Shown here: positions 43,714-52,450 of the stretch, one piece after another
Layout: every line of letters starts with the position of its first letter
How positions within the stretch are numbered: the first letter of the stretch is position 1
Assembly: GCA_036747295.1 (NCBI GenBank)
Contig: DAIOCN010000010.1
Coordinates: 28,588-92,587 of the forward strand
Length of the DNA stretch: 64,000 bases
Reading direction: 5' to 3'
Source: UBA4736 sp002404015
GTDB lineage: Bacteria > Chloroflexota > Dormibacteria > Dormibacterales > Dormibacteraceae
Position numbers and translations under genes: made by a program
Notes under the pieces: generated by a model
Database searches by the model: none
Told to the model about the DNA's origin: nothing
Seen by the model: only the letters and a program-made list of their open reading frames with translations

Positions 43714-44485
43714 CAGCGCCCCCTTCCGGCTCGACGGCCGCGTCGCCCTGGTCACCGGCGCGGGCACGCCGACCGGCATCGGCAACCAGGTGGCCCGCGC
43801 CTACGTGGCGGCCGGCGCCCGGGTGGCGCTGGCCGACCTGGACGCCGAGGGCGCCCGCCGCAATGCCGGCGAGCTGGGCGCTGGGGCCATGGGGCTTGGC
43901 GCCGACGTCACCGACCCGGCCTCGGTCGCCGCCGCCGTGAGCGAGGTGACGCAGGCGATGGGGCCGGTGGACATCCTGGTCAACAGCGCCGGCATCACGC
44001 GCCGGGCCAAGGTCTGGGAGTTCACACTGGAGGAGTTCGACCTGGTCATGGCGGTCAACGTGCGGGGCGGCCTGATCTGCCTGCAGGCCGTCGTCGAGGG
44101 GATGAAGCAGCGCGGCTGGGGCCGCGTCATCTGGCTGAGCAGCATCGCCGGCAAGCAGGGCGGAGGGGTGTTCGGCTCCGCCCACTACGCCTGCAGCAAG
44201 GCGGCGGTGATCGGCCTTTGCCAGGGTGCCGCCCGCGACCTGGGCCCATTCGGGATAACGAGCAATGCCATCGCGCCGGGCCTCGTGCTGACCGGCATGG
44301 TGGGGCGGGTGGCGGGCGGCGAGGTGGAGCAGCAGCTCGCGGACCAGATCAGTGCCAGCGCCCCTATGCGCCGGCCGGGCGTGGCGGCGGACATCGCGGC
44401 GGCGGCACTCTTCTTCGCCTCCGAGGAGGCAGGCTACGTGACCGGCGAGGTGATGGACGTCAACGGCGGCGCCTACATGGACTGA
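43706..44485 (+). CDS. SDR family oxidoreductase
   Basis: A 259-residue short-chain dehydrogenase. The nucleotide loop TGAGTPTGIG is at about 17-26, and S145/S146, Y161 and K165 (HYACSK) are the catalytic residues; the C terminus reads VNGGAYMD as in FabG-like members. The GTG at 43706 overlaps the LLM stop by 8 nt. Confidence 0.88.
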   Translation: MTSSAPFRLDGRVALVTGAGTPTGIGNQVARAYVAAGARVALADLDAEGARRNAGELGAGAMGLGADVTDPASVAAAVSEVTQAMGPVDILVNSAGITRRAKVWEFTLEEFDLVMAVNVRGGLICLQAVVEGMKQRGWGRVIWLSSIAGKQGGGVFGSAHYACSKAAVIGLCQGAARDLGPFGITSNAIAPGLVLTGMVGRVAGGEVEQQLADQISASAPMRRPGVAADIAAAALFFASEEAGYVTGEVMDVNGGAYMD

Positions 44486-44497
44486 AGCGGCCGCGGG

Positions 44498-44516
44498 GGC
44501 CGCCTACTTGGCGGCC
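44498..44516. terminator. Hairpin between convergent genes
   Basis: GGCCGCC-TACTT-GGCGGCC is a perfect 7-bp stem. It spans the WS/DGAT stop codon and sits 12 nt after the SDR stop, so it can serve both convergent genes. Confidence 0.5.
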
Positions 44517-45835
44517 AGCAGGCGCTTCAGCTCGGCCTCGAAGCCGCTCACGATCCGTTCCGGGTCCGGCACCAGGCCGGTGTCTGACGCCACCCCGACC
44601 ATCACCTCGTCGTGGTAGCTGAGGATGCTGATGCCGAGGCCCATGCGTCCGGACAGGGGCACCCAGAACATGACGCGCGTGACCTTGCGCCCGCCCATGT
44701 AGAGCTGCTTTCGGGGGCCCGGCACGTTCGTGATCACGGCGGTGCCCTTGCTGCCGAAGAACTCGACGGCCAGCGGCTGCAGCCGGCTGGGGACCATCCC
44801 GATCGCCGTGAGCACACCGAAGGCGACGACCGGCTGCAGCGAGCCCTTGAGCGCGTCCATCCGGCTCTTGAGCTCCGCCAGCCGGCGGCGGGGGTCGGCG
44901 ATCCCCATCGGGAGGGACAGGAACACTATCCCGAACTGGTTGCCCAGTCGGTGGCCCTCGTCGAGGGGGCGCAGGTTGACGGGGATCGCGGCCCGGATCT
45001 CCAGGTCGCTCACGTCCTCGCGGCGGCTCCTGAGGTAGCGGCGCAGGCCGCCGGCCGCGGCTGTGATGAGGACGTCGTTGATGGTCGCGCCGAGCCGGGC
45101 GCCCGCCTGCTTGATCGCCTCTAGCGGGATCGGCTCGGACCACGCGGCCCGCTTACCGACCCCCAGCTTGCCCTTGAAGACGGTGGGCGGGTCGGGCGCC
45201 ATCAGCGTCAGCTGGGCCAGGGTGCCGGCGGCGCTCGCTCCCAGGCCGGCCGCCGTGACCATTCGGCCAGGATCGGTCACGAGCCCAAAGCCGCTCTCCG
45301 CCAGCGAGCGGGCGATGTCGAGCCGGCTGCGGCCGTTGCCGGCTTCGGGCTGCGCCTTCCGCCGCGAGGCCCGGGCGCTGGTGTCGGTCAGCGAGAGCAG
45401 GACCTGGACCAGTGCGATGCCGTCGGCGATGCAGTGGTGGATCCGGGAGACGATGACGCTGCCCTCCTCCGTCTCGACGACATGCAGCTGCCAGAGCGGT
45501 TTCGAGAAGTCGAGCGGCGTGCTGAGCAGGTCGGAGACGAACGCCTCCAGGGCCCGCTTGCCGCCAGGCTGGGGCAGGGCCACGTGGTGCATGTGCGCGT
45601 CGAGGTCGAAGTGGGGGTCGTCCACCCAGGCGGGCTGGCCCAGCCCGAAGGCCGGCTGCGAGACGCGCTGCCGGAAGCGGGGGTAGCTGAGCAGCCTCTC
45701 CTCCAGCACGGTGCGCAGGCGGTCGCGCTCGATCGCGCCATCCAGCATCAGGACACCGGTCACCATCATTAGGTTGGTGGGGTCCTCCATCCGCAGCCAG
45801 GCGGCGTCGACCATGGACAATTGCTGGCGTGCCAT
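44504..45835 (-). CDS. WS/DGAT family O-acyltransferase (wax ester synthase/diacylglycerol acyltransferase)
   Basis: A 443-residue acyltransferase that joins acyl-CoA to a fatty alcohol or diacylglycerol to make storage wax or triacylglycerol. The catalytic HHxxxDG motif is RIHHCIADG (H133, H134, D138), and the conserved TNVPGPR-type motif is in the C-terminal half. Length is usual. The ATG at 45835 is preceded by a TACAGT box 7 nt away. Divergent from a DUF2236 gene with only 18 bp between starts. Confidence 0.92.
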   Translation of the reverse strand: MARQQLSMVDAAWLRMEDPTNLMMVTGVLMLDGAIERDRLRTVLEERLLSYPRFRQRVSQPAFGLGQPAWVDDPHFDLDAHMHHVALPQPGGKRALEAFVSDLLSTPLDFSKPLWQLHVVETEEGSVIVSRIHHCIADGIALVQVLLSLTDTSARASRRKAQPEAGNGRSRLDIARSLAESGFGLVTDPGRMVTAAGLGASAAGTLAQLTLMAPDPPTVFKGKLGVGKRAAWSEPIPLEAIKQAGARLGATINDVLITAAAGGLRRYLRSRREDVSDLEIRAAIPVNLRPLDEGHRLGNQFGIVFLSLPMGIADPRRRLAELKSRMDALKGSLQPVVAFGVLTAIGMVPSRLQPLAVEFFGSKGTAVITNVPGPRKQLYMGGRKVTRVMFWVPLSGRMGLGISILSYHDEVMVGVASDTGLVPDPERIVSGFEAELKRLLAAK

Positions 45836-45842
45836 GGCAGGA

Positions 45843-45848
45843 ACTGTA
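45843..45848 (-). promoter_or_regulatory. -10 box (TACAGT) of the leaderless WS/DGAT gene
   Basis: The minus strand reads TACAGT 7 nt before the ATG at 45835. The divergent DUF2236 start at 45854 is only 5 nt beyond the box on the other side. Confidence 0.55.
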
Positions 45849-45853
45849 CCGTC

Positions 45854-46666
45854 GTGAACGGCCGCGATCCGGGCCTCTTTGGCCCCGGCTCGACTGCGTG
45901 GCGGCTGCACGGCGAGCCGGCGCTCTTGGTGGGCGGCCTGCGGGCGCTGATGCTGCAGGCGCTGCACCCGCTGGCGGTCGCCGCCGTCCGCGACCACAGC
46001 GACTACAAGCAGGATGTCTGGGGCCGCTTCCAGCGGACCAGCGACTACGTGACCACGACGGTCTTTGGCGACGCGGCAGCGGCCACAGCGCTGGGGGCCC
46101 GCGTGCGCGCCGTGCACAGGCCGATCCGCGGCATCGACACCGTCACGGGGCTGGCCTACGCCGCCGACGATCCCGTGCTGCTGCTCTGGATCCACACCAC
46201 GCTCGTGGACTCGTTCCTGGCCGCCTATGACCGGTTCGTACGCCGGCTCTCCGCAGCCGAGGCGGATTCCTACGCGGCGGAGATGATCCGCCAAGCCGAA
46301 CTGGTGGGCCTGCAGGCCGACGACGTACCCGCGACGCGCGCGGCCAACGCGGCGTTCATCGCCGGCTGCCGCCCGATGCTGCAGCTGACGCAGACCGCGG
46401 AGGAGGCGATGGACACGTTCCTGCATCCACCGCTGCCGGCCATCCGGCGCCCGGGCTGGTGGCTGACGACGAGTGCCGCCCTCTCGATCCTGCCGGACTA
46501 TGCGCTGGACCTCTACGGCCGCCGTCGCCAGCCCCTGCTGGACCGGGTGCTGCGGCCCGCGGTGCGGGTGGGCGCGGCCCAGGCCAAGCGGTTCGGCAAG
46601 CCGCCCGAGCTGATCCGCCGAGCCCGCGAGTTGAGCCGGCAGCCCGCGCCGCGAGGAGGCGGTTAG
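45854..46666 (+). CDS. DUF2236 (MpaB-like oxygenase family) protein
   Basis: A 270-residue, mainly helical protein of the DUF2236 family, related to MpaB and latex-clearing oxygenases, which bind haem. The GPGSTAWRLHGEPALLVGGLRALMLQALHP stretch is split here as family blocks at residues 10-25 and 26-40, and the WIHTTLVDSF motif carries the candidate haem histidine. Start GTG 45854 is the first in-frame start past the divergent promoter. Confidence 0.82.
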   Translation: MNGRDPGLFGPGSTAWRLHGEPALLVGGLRALMLQALHPLAVAAVRDHSDYKQDVWGRFQRTSDYVTTTVFGDAAAATALGARVRAVHRPIRGIDTVTGLAYAADDPVLLLWIHTTLVDSFLAAYDRFVRRLSAAEADSYAAEMIRQAELVGLQADDVPATRAANAAFIAGCRPMLQLTQTAEEAMDTFLHPPLPAIRRPGWWLTTSAALSILPDYALDLYGRRRQPLLDRVLRPAVRVGAAQAKRFGKPPELIRRARELSRQPAPRGGG

Positions 46667-46735
46667 GCCGGTACAGCGCGCGAGTCGTATCGACACTCGA
46701 AAGGAATTCGCTCCTGGGTGCGACCAGAAGGGCTC

Positions 46736-46885
46736 CTAGCCGATATGGACCTGGGTGATCAGGATCGACAGCACCCACAGCGCCAGTCCCGCACCGAGCA
46801 GGTTGGTCTTCTTGTAACCCCAGCCGATTGTGGCGAGTACGAACGCAATGAAGGCGAGGATCAGGAGAATCGTGCTTAGGCTCAT
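46736..46885 (-). CDS. Small hydrophobic membrane protein
   Basis: 49 residues with two hydrophobic stretches separated by WGYKKTN, a likely two-helix membrane protein of unknown role. I chose the ATG at 46885; the frame continues open upstream to about 47163 with more hydrophobic sequence, so this may instead be the tail of a decayed larger gene. Confidence 0.45.
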   Translation of the reverse strand: MSLSTILLILAFIAFVLATIGWGYKKTNLLGAGLALWVLSILITQVHIG

Positions 46886-47189
46886 CGAGGCAGTTTGAGC
46901 GGTCTGCGTGGAAAGCACGACTCTATCTAGGAATGGCGCCCAACGAGAACTACCGCCAAAGGCGAGCCCAGCCAGCACCACACCCAGCACCACAAAGGCT
47001 GAGTAGCTAACCGAGTCGAGACCGGCCTCCGCCCGCAGGCGGGCCCAGTTCTCTCTGCGCAGCCATCCTGCCAGGCAAAGAGAACCCGCGGAGACTAGCC
47101 AACCCAGGCTCCGGATAGAACAGGGCGAAGGCAGCCCGATTGAGGCCGCGAGATGAATACGTCGTCAGCCGGGCTGCGTTGGGTGCAAT
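46886..47189 (-). other. Gene-poor AT-richer stretch with a possible membrane-protein remnant
   Basis: No complete gene is seen. The minus strand is open without a start codon from about 47163 and encodes two hydrophobic stretches (LGWLVSAGSLCLAGWL and VVLGVVLAGLAFGG), which continue into the small protein above. A short hairpin CCGCC-CGCA-GGCGG lies near 47028-47041. It may be the end of a broken membrane protein gene. Confidence 0.3.
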
Positions 47190-47915
47190 TCAGGCGGCGG
47201 GCTTCGGCCGGGCCGGCCCGCCGAGAATAGTGCCCCCATAAGCAGCGAACGATTTGACCATCCCGCAATACCGCTCTTCATAGATCCTCGAATCGGGGAA
47301 TAGGCGCTGCATCTGTCGTCGATCCAGCAGCCGTATCGAGTCGAGAAGTGCGGCTGCCGCCGCCGGCTCCGGCACCCTGGGCATGTGCCCGAGGTTAAAC
47401 CGGGCAACAAGCCCGATACGGACGGACCGAGGGAGGAATTGGAACAGAGGAAAAGTGAAGTTGGGATCGATAGGAAACGCCCGATTGGGGCTTTGCACAA
47501 AAAACGACTGGCCCACGCGCTGGACTTCTGTAGCCATTTGCTTTTGCGAATCACTGTCACCGACGTGCCCGATGACAGAGTTCGAGAACACACATTCAAA
47601 CTCACCATCGGCGTAACGGCTCAGATCGCGTGCATCACCAACGACAGACGACATATCGGCTCGTGAGACCGGCTCCGACTGAAGGTTGAGCAGTACTATT
47701 CGAACACCGTCGGGCTCGGCAAACTTCATCCTGTCCCAGAACTTTTGGCGGCCGCCCACGTCCAAAATCCGCAGAGGACGCGGCAGCTCCTTTAAGAGTG
47801 ATAGGAAGAATTCGAAGCGCCGCCGCCGGGCCTTAGAGGCCAGCGATCCCGCTGCAGCAATGTCGGCCACATGGCCCCACAGTGGGCGGCTCAGGACTGT
47901 GGTCTCGGGAGACAC
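47190..47915 (-). CDS. Class I SAM-dependent methyltransferase
   Basis: A 241-residue methyltransferase. The SAM-binding loop is RILDVGGRQKFWDRM, followed by VVGDARDLSRYADGEFECVFSNSVIGHVGD, as in Methyltransf_11 proteins. It starts with GTG. Codon usage is less GC-biased than in the neighbours, which suggests acquisition by transfer; such enzymes are frequent in surface-glycan clusters, but no glycan gene is adjacent. Confidence 0.8.
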   Translation of the reverse strand: MSPETTVLSRPLWGHVADIAAAGSLASKARRRRFEFFLSLLKELPRPLRILDVGGRQKFWDRMKFAEPDGVRIVLLNLQSEPVSRADMSSVVGDARDLSRYADGEFECVFSNSVIGHVGDSDSQKQMATEVQRVGQSFFVQSPNRAFPIDPNFTFPLFQFLPRSVRIGLVARFNLGHMPRVPEPAAAAALLDSIRLLDRRQMQRLFPDSRIYEERYCGMVKSFAAYGGTILGGPARPKPAA

Positions 47916-47946
47916 GCCGATTGCCTCTTCACACCAAGATCAACGC

Positions 47947-48045
47947 CTATGGAGGCGGACACACTAGATCGGCGTCGCTCTCGCCGCCCTTGCCATCTGG
48001 AGCCTTAATGATGACGTAGAGGCCACCGGCTACCGCTATCGACAT
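47947..48045 (-). CDS. Possible 32-residue membrane microprotein
   Basis: An ATG-started frame of 32 codons with a hydrophobic start (MSIAVAGGLYVIIK) and a polar tail ending in CPPP. It lies 16 nt after the MFS gene stop on the same strand. No homologue recalled; it may be chance. Confidence 0.2.
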   Translation of the reverse strand: MSIAVAGGLYVIIKAPDGKGGESDADLVCPPP

Positions 48046-48061
48046 TAAGAGACTGACGATG

Positions 48062-49267
48062 TCAGGCAGCCTCGCCGGCGGCCGGGCGGCGAGCCCGGAA
48101 GCGGCGGTCCCGGACCGCGAGCGCGATCAAGGTGCCCAGCAGCGACCAGCCCGCCAGCGCCAGCCAGGACGCCGAGTAAGAGCCGGTGTGGTCGGCGATC
48201 GAGCCGAACACCGGCGTCACGGCGAACATGCCGATGAACGTGATGGTGGTCCCCGCGCCGACGGCCGTCGCCGCCCTGTGGACGGGCACCACCTCGGCGG
48301 TCAGCGCGATGTAGAGGGCGTTCCAGCCCATGGTCGACAGGCCAAGGAAGAAGCAAAGGACCACCAGCGTCGGCACCGACACGGCGCCCCTGACCTGCGC
48401 CATCGCCAGGCAGGCCAGCACCGACAGCGCGCCTGCCAGGAGCATCGTGAGGCCCCGGCTGCCGAGCCGGTCGGAGAGCAGCCCCCAGCCGATACGGCCG
48501 GCAGCGCCGCCCACCTGAAGCACCGCCAGGAATAGCCCGGCCGCGACGGCCGACAGCCCGGCCTCCTCGTGGAGGGAGATGCCGAGGTAGGTGACCGAGC
48601 AGCCGAGCGCCCCCATGAAGACCCAGCCGTAGGCGGTCGCTGCCAGGAACGTGCGGTTGCGGGCCAGCATGCCCAGGTTGAAGTCCGCGACGGGCCCTTC
48701 TCCGCCGTGCCGATGCTCCCGGTAGAACAGGGCGAAGGCGGCCACCGCCAGCAGCGCGATGCCGGCCACGACGTAGAAAGCGGCCTGCCAACCGAAGCGC
48801 ACCGCTACCGGCGGCAGCAGCACCGCCGCCAGGACGCCGGCCAGGGTGACCCCGGTCTGGCGGACGCCCATCGCGAAGCCTCGCTGGCGCACCTCGAACC
48901 AGGCGGCAACCGCCCGGGTGCCGCCCGGCGAGCCCGAGGAGGCCGCGATGGCGGCCACGAGCAGCACGCCGAAAAGGGGCAGGAAGGCGTGGGTCTGGGC
49001 CGCCAGCACTATCAGCAAGGCCAGGGCGGCGCCACCCGCCGCGATGACGCGGCGCTCGCCGAAGCGGTCGGCCAGCAGACCCGCCGGCAGCATCCCAAGC
49101 AACATGCCGCCCCAGATCGCGGAGGTCAGCAGGCCCAGCTCAGCGCGGCTCAGGTGCAGGGCCGGCGTGAGCACTGGTCCAAGAGCAGCCGGCGTCTGCT
49201 GCGGCATCGAGAGGCCGAGCTGCATGAGCGTGGTCAGGCTCAGCACGACCCAGCGGAAGCGCCTCAT
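48062..49267 (-). CDS. MFS transporter
   Basis: A 401-residue major facilitator with 12 predicted helices. AGLLADRFGERR is the loop 2-3 motif and GLLSDRLGSRG its repeat in the second half. It resembles oxalate/formate- or nitrate-type members. It starts one base after the HAD gene stop, as the last or next-to-last gene of the iolD operon, and may transport an inositol-derived compound. Confidence 0.86.
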   Translation of the reverse strand: MRRFRWVVLSLTTLMQLGLSMPQQTPAALGPVLTPALHLSRAELGLLTSAIWGGMLLGMLPAGLLADRFGERRVIAAGGAALALLIVLAAQTHAFLPLFGVLLVAAIAASSGSPGGTRAVAAWFEVRQRGFAMGVRQTGVTLAGVLAAVLLPPVAVRFGWQAAFYVVAGIALLAVAAFALFYREHRHGGEGPVADFNLGMLARNRTFLAATAYGWVFMGALGCSVTYLGISLHEEAGLSAVAAGLFLAVLQVGGAAGRIGWGLLSDRLGSRGLTMLLAGALSVLACLAMAQVRGAVSVPTLVVLCFFLGLSTMGWNALYIALTAEVVPVHRAATAVGAGTTITFIGMFAVTPVFGSIADHTGSYSASWLALAGWSLLGTLIALAVRDRRFRARRPAAGEAA

Positions 49268-49268
49268 C

Positions 49269-49907
49269 TCAGAACAGCTTCGTCACCAGGTCCAGGCCGC
49301 GCTCAGTCCCGCGGGAGACGGGCGGCAGGAGCAGGGTCGTCAAGCCCGCCTCGACCGCTCCCCCGTCGGCCAGGTGGCTGTCGCCCACCATGAGCGTCTC
49401 GGCGGGCCGGCTGCCGAGCGCCTCGCAGGCGGCCAGGAAGATCCGCGGGTCCGGCTTCTCGACGCGCTGCTCGAAGGAGTGCGTGAAGCTGTCGACGAAA
49501 GCATCCAGGCCGTGGCGGGCGAAGGCCGGCCGCAGGTCGGAGGTCACGTTGCTGACGACGCCCACCCGGACCCCGCGCTCCTTCAGCCAGGGCAGGGTGC
49601 GCTCGCTGTCCGGGAAGGGGGTCCAGTTGTCGGTGACCATGACGCGCTCGTAGAGGCGCTCGGACACCCCCGGCAGGTGGGGCTCGGCGCGGGCGAACAG
49701 GCGGGTCCAGGCCTCGCGGTGGCGTTCGGGGGACACGTCCCGCTGCCGGGCGAGCTCCGCGGCTGACCTGGCCGACGCCCAGATCTCGCGCCACAGCCGG
49801 TCGGCCAGGTCGGGGGCCAGCCCCTCCTCCACCATCAACCCGGCTCCGTCGGGGCTGTAGAAGAGCGTGTCTCCGAAGTCGAAGAGGACCGCCGTCAGCT
49901 GAGCCAA
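49269..49907 (-). CDS. HAD family hydrolase
   Basis: A 212-residue haloacid dehalogenase-like hydrolase. Motif I is DFGDTL (D10, D13), motif II VSNVT, motif III in EKPDPRIF and motif IV GDSHLADGG. The helical cap is of the phosphatase type. TTG start 15 nt after iolD; likely a phosphatase in the same pathway. Confidence 0.87.
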   Translation of the reverse strand: MAQLTAVLFDFGDTLFYSPDGAGLMVEEGLAPDLADRLWREIWASARSAAELARQRDVSPERHREAWTRLFARAEPHLPGVSERLYERVMVTDNWTPFPDSERTLPWLKERGVRVGVVSNVTSDLRPAFARHGLDAFVDSFTHSFEQRVEKPDPRIFLAACEALGSRPAETLMVGDSHLADGGAVEAGLTTLLLPPVSRGTERGLDLVTKLF

Positions 49908-49922
49908 GCGACCTGCTCGAAC

Positions 49923-51716
49923 CTACCGGCGCCGACTACGGGCACTCTCGTACTCCTGGCGCGCGGCCTGGACCGCTTGCGTGGTCGAGACCTCGGCCAC
50001 CGGGACGTCCCACCAGGACCCGTAGCCAGGGACCGCGGGTTCGGCGTCGACCGCGATGTGGATGACCGTAGTGCGTTCGGCGTCGCGGGCCCCCTCGAGC
50101 GCGGACCGCAGCTCCCCAACCGACTGGGCGCGAAGCACGATCGCGCCGAGGCTCTCGGCGTTGGTGGCCAGGTCGGTGGGCGGGTAGGCGGTGCCAAAAC
50201 CTTCGGTGCCAAGAGACCGGGAGAGGTTTCCGATCGACCCATAGCCCTGGTTGTCGACAAGCACGATCGTCAGCTTGGCGTCCTCCGCGATCGAGGTCAC
50301 GATGGCCTCCGAGAGCATCAGGTAGGAGCCGTCGCCGACCATCACGAAGACTTCGCGCTCGGGCGCCGCCATCTTCACGCCCAGGCCGCCGGCGATCTCG
50401 TAGCCCATGGTCGAGTAGCCGTATTCGACGTGGTAGCCCTTGGAATCGCTGGTCCGCCACAGCTTGTGCAGGTCGCCCGGCAGAGAGCCGGCAGCGCAGA
50501 CCACGATCCCTCGCTCGCCGGCTGCCGCGTTCACGGCGCCGATCACCTCGGACTGGGCGGGCCGGGGCTCGTGGCCCAGGCTGATCAGGCGATCGACCTC
50601 GCCGTGCCACCCCCGGGCCGCCGCCGCGGCCTCGCCCGCGTAAGCGTCCGAAACCCGGTAGTCGAGCGACTGCAGCATGTCGAGCACGCACCGGGCGTCG
50701 CCCACCACTGCCAGCCCGCCGTGTTTGGCGGCGTCGGGCTCGGCCACGTTGACGCTGATCACCTCCGCCTTGGGGAAGCCGGTCCGGGAGGCGGTCGTGA
50801 AGTCCGTCCAGCGCGTGCCGACCCCGATCACCAGGTCCGCCTCGGCGGCCAGCCGGTTGGCGGCGGATCCGCCGGTGACGCCCACGGCGCCCAGGTTCTG
50901 GGCGTGGTTCCAGGGCAGGGCGCCCTTCCCGGCCTGGGTCTCGCAGACGGGGATGCCGGTCCGCTCGGCGAATAGAGCCAGCGCGATGCCGGCTTCGGAG
51001 TAGATCACACCGCCGCCGGCCACGATCAGCGGCCGGCGCGCCGCCCGGATCGCAGTCGCCGCCTCGGAGAAGGCGGCCGCGTCGGGCAGTGCGCGCGGGA
51101 TCCGCCAGGTGCGCGGTTCCAGGAAGTCCGCCGGGTAGTCGAAGGCCTCGGCCTGCACGTCCTGGGGCAGGCACAGCGTGACGGCCCCGGTGTCGGCGGG
51201 GGAGGTGAGCACGCGCATCGCGTTCAGGGCGGCGGGCATCAGCTGCTCCGGTCGGCTGATGCGGTCCCAGTAGCGCGAGACGGGCTGGAAGGCGTCGTTG
51301 ACCGAGACCTCACCCCGCCAGGGCACCTCCAGCTGTTGGAGCACCGGGTCGGGCGTCCGGGAGGCGAACACGTCCCCGGGCAGGAGTAGGACGGGCAGCC
51401 GGTTGACGGTGGCCAGCGCGGCTCCCGTGACCATGTTGGTGGCTCCGGGGCCGATGGAGGTCGTGCACGCCATAGCCCCCAGCCGGTTCTTCATGCGCGC
51501 GTAGCCGGCCGCGGTGTGCACCATCGATTGCTCGTTGCGGGCCTGGTAGTAGGCCAGGAGCTCGGGGTGCTGGTGCAGAGCCTGACCGATCCCGGCGACG
51601 TTGCCATGGCCGAAAATGCCAAAACAGGCGGCGAAGAACCGGTGCTCGCGGCCGTCCCGCTCCACGTGCTGGGCGGCCAGGAAGCGGACCAGGGCCTGGG
51701 CCATCGTGAGCCTCAT
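49923..51716 (-). CDS. iolD: IolD-like 3D-(3,5/4)-trihydroxycyclohexane-1,2-dione acylhydrolase
   Basis: A 597-residue ThDP enzyme that opens the inositol-derived diketone ring to 5-deoxyglucuronate. The activating glutamate is in ARNEQSMVHTAAGYAR, the segment TSIGPGATNMVTGAA is typical of IolD, and the C-terminal ThDP motif is GDGSYLMLSEA with NQGYGS. Length matches IolD rather than acetolactate synthase. It is divergent from an iolE/iolI-like gene; the -10 boxes TAAGGT (minus) and TACCTT (plus) overlap at 51727-51733. Confidence 0.88.
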   Translation of the reverse strand: MRLTMAQALVRFLAAQHVERDGREHRFFAACFGIFGHGNVAGIGQALHQHPELLAYYQARNEQSMVHTAAGYARMKNRLGAMACTTSIGPGATNMVTGAALATVNRLPVLLLPGDVFASRTPDPVLQQLEVPWRGEVSVNDAFQPVSRYWDRISRPEQLMPAALNAMRVLTSPADTGAVTLCLPQDVQAEAFDYPADFLEPRTWRIPRALPDAAAFSEAATAIRAARRPLIVAGGGVIYSEAGIALALFAERTGIPVCETQAGKGALPWNHAQNLGAVGVTGGSAANRLAAEADLVIGVGTRWTDFTTASRTGFPKAEVISVNVAEPDAAKHGGLAVVGDARCVLDMLQSLDYRVSDAYAGEAAAAARGWHGEVDRLISLGHEPRPAQSEVIGAVNAAAGERGIVVCAAGSLPGDLHKLWRTSDSKGYHVEYGYSTMGYEIAGGLGVKMAAPEREVFVMVGDGSYLMLSEAIVTSIAEDAKLTIVLVDNQGYGSIGNLSRSLGTEGFGTAYPPTDLATNAESLGAIVLRAQSVGELRSALEGARDAERTTVIHIAVDAEPAVPGYGSWWDVPVAEVSTTQAVQAARQEYESARSRRR

Positions 51717-51726
51717 CTCAGGCTGC

Positions 51727-51733
51727 TACCTTA
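51727..51733. promoter_or_regulatory. Overlapping divergent -10 boxes of the inositol cluster
   Basis: Plus-strand TACCTT (51727-51732) lies 13 nt before the ATG at 51746; minus-strand TAAGGT (51728-51733) lies 11 nt before the ATG at 51716. The two boxes share five base pairs, so the two arms of the cluster compete for polymerase. Confidence 0.4.
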
Positions 51734-51745
51734 GCCCGCGGCCCC

Positions 51746-52450
51746 ATGAGACTCGCCTGCAACGGCTCGACGCTCGGCGAGATCCCCCTCGAGGAGGAGC
51801 TGGCGGCGGTGTCGGCGGCCGGCTTCGACCTGGTCGAGCTGAGGGCGCCCAAGGTGGCCGCTGTGGCCGACCTGCCCGGGCTGCTCAACCGCCACCGGCT
51901 CCAGGCCTGGTCGATCAACTCCCTCGAGCGAGCCGGCGAGCGCGATCTGCTCGAGGAGGCCCGCCGCCAGGCCGCCTGGGCCGCCTCCTGCGGTGCCCCC
52001 TACGTCGTCTGCGTGCCGGGCACCGTGCGCCCGGGCCTCGAGGAGGCGGTCGCCGGGCTGGGCGAGGCTTGCCGGACAGAGGGAGCCCAGCTCGCCTTCG
52101 AGTTCATGGGCTTCGAGTGGTCGGCGGTGCGGACCCTGGCTGAGGCGCTGCGGGTCCACACCGGTCCGGTCGTCATCGACACCTTCCACTGGGCGCTGGG
52201 CGACGGCGACCTGACGGCGTTGGCCGCGTGCGACCCTGCCCGCATCGCGGTCGTCCACGTCAACGACGCGCCTTCCCGAGACCTCTCCTCACTCGGCGAC
52301 GCGGACCGCGTCCTGCCCGGCGCGGGCGTGCTCGACCTGGCCGAGTTCTACGCGATGCTGCGGCGGATCGGCTTTGACGGGGTGTATTCGGTCGAGCTGT
52401 TCACGCCGGTCACGGCGGAGGCCGCCTACGCGGCGATGAAAGCCCTGTGA
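51746..52450 (+). CDS. Sugar phosphate isomerase/epimerase, IolE/IolI-like TIM barrel
   Basis: A 234-residue xylose-isomerase-like barrel (AP_endonuc_2). Metal ligands are visible in AFEFMGFEW, VVIDTFHWALG, VVHVNDAP and SVELFTP. Relatives include inosose dehydratase IolE and isomerase IolI. It is short for IolE (about 290), so IolI-type isomerisation is equally possible. GTGA overlap with the following dehydrogenase. Confidence 0.82.
   Translation: MRLACNGSTLGEIPLEEELAAVSAAGFDLVELRAPKVAAVADLPGLLNRHRLQAWSINSLERAGERDLLEEARRQAAWAASCGAPYVVCVPGTVRPGLEEAVAGLGEACRTEGAQLAFEFMGFEWSAVRTLAEALRVHTGPVVIDTFHWALGDGDLTALAACDPARIAVVHVNDAPSRDLSSLGDADRVLPGAGVLDLAEFYAMLRRIGFDGVYSVELFTPVTAEAAYAAMKAL

Noticed and set aside
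49923..51716. Acetolactate synthase as an alternative for the ThDP enzyme
   Set aside because: Length, the TSIGPGATNMVTGAA segment and neighbouring IolG- and IolE/I-like genes fit IolD better.
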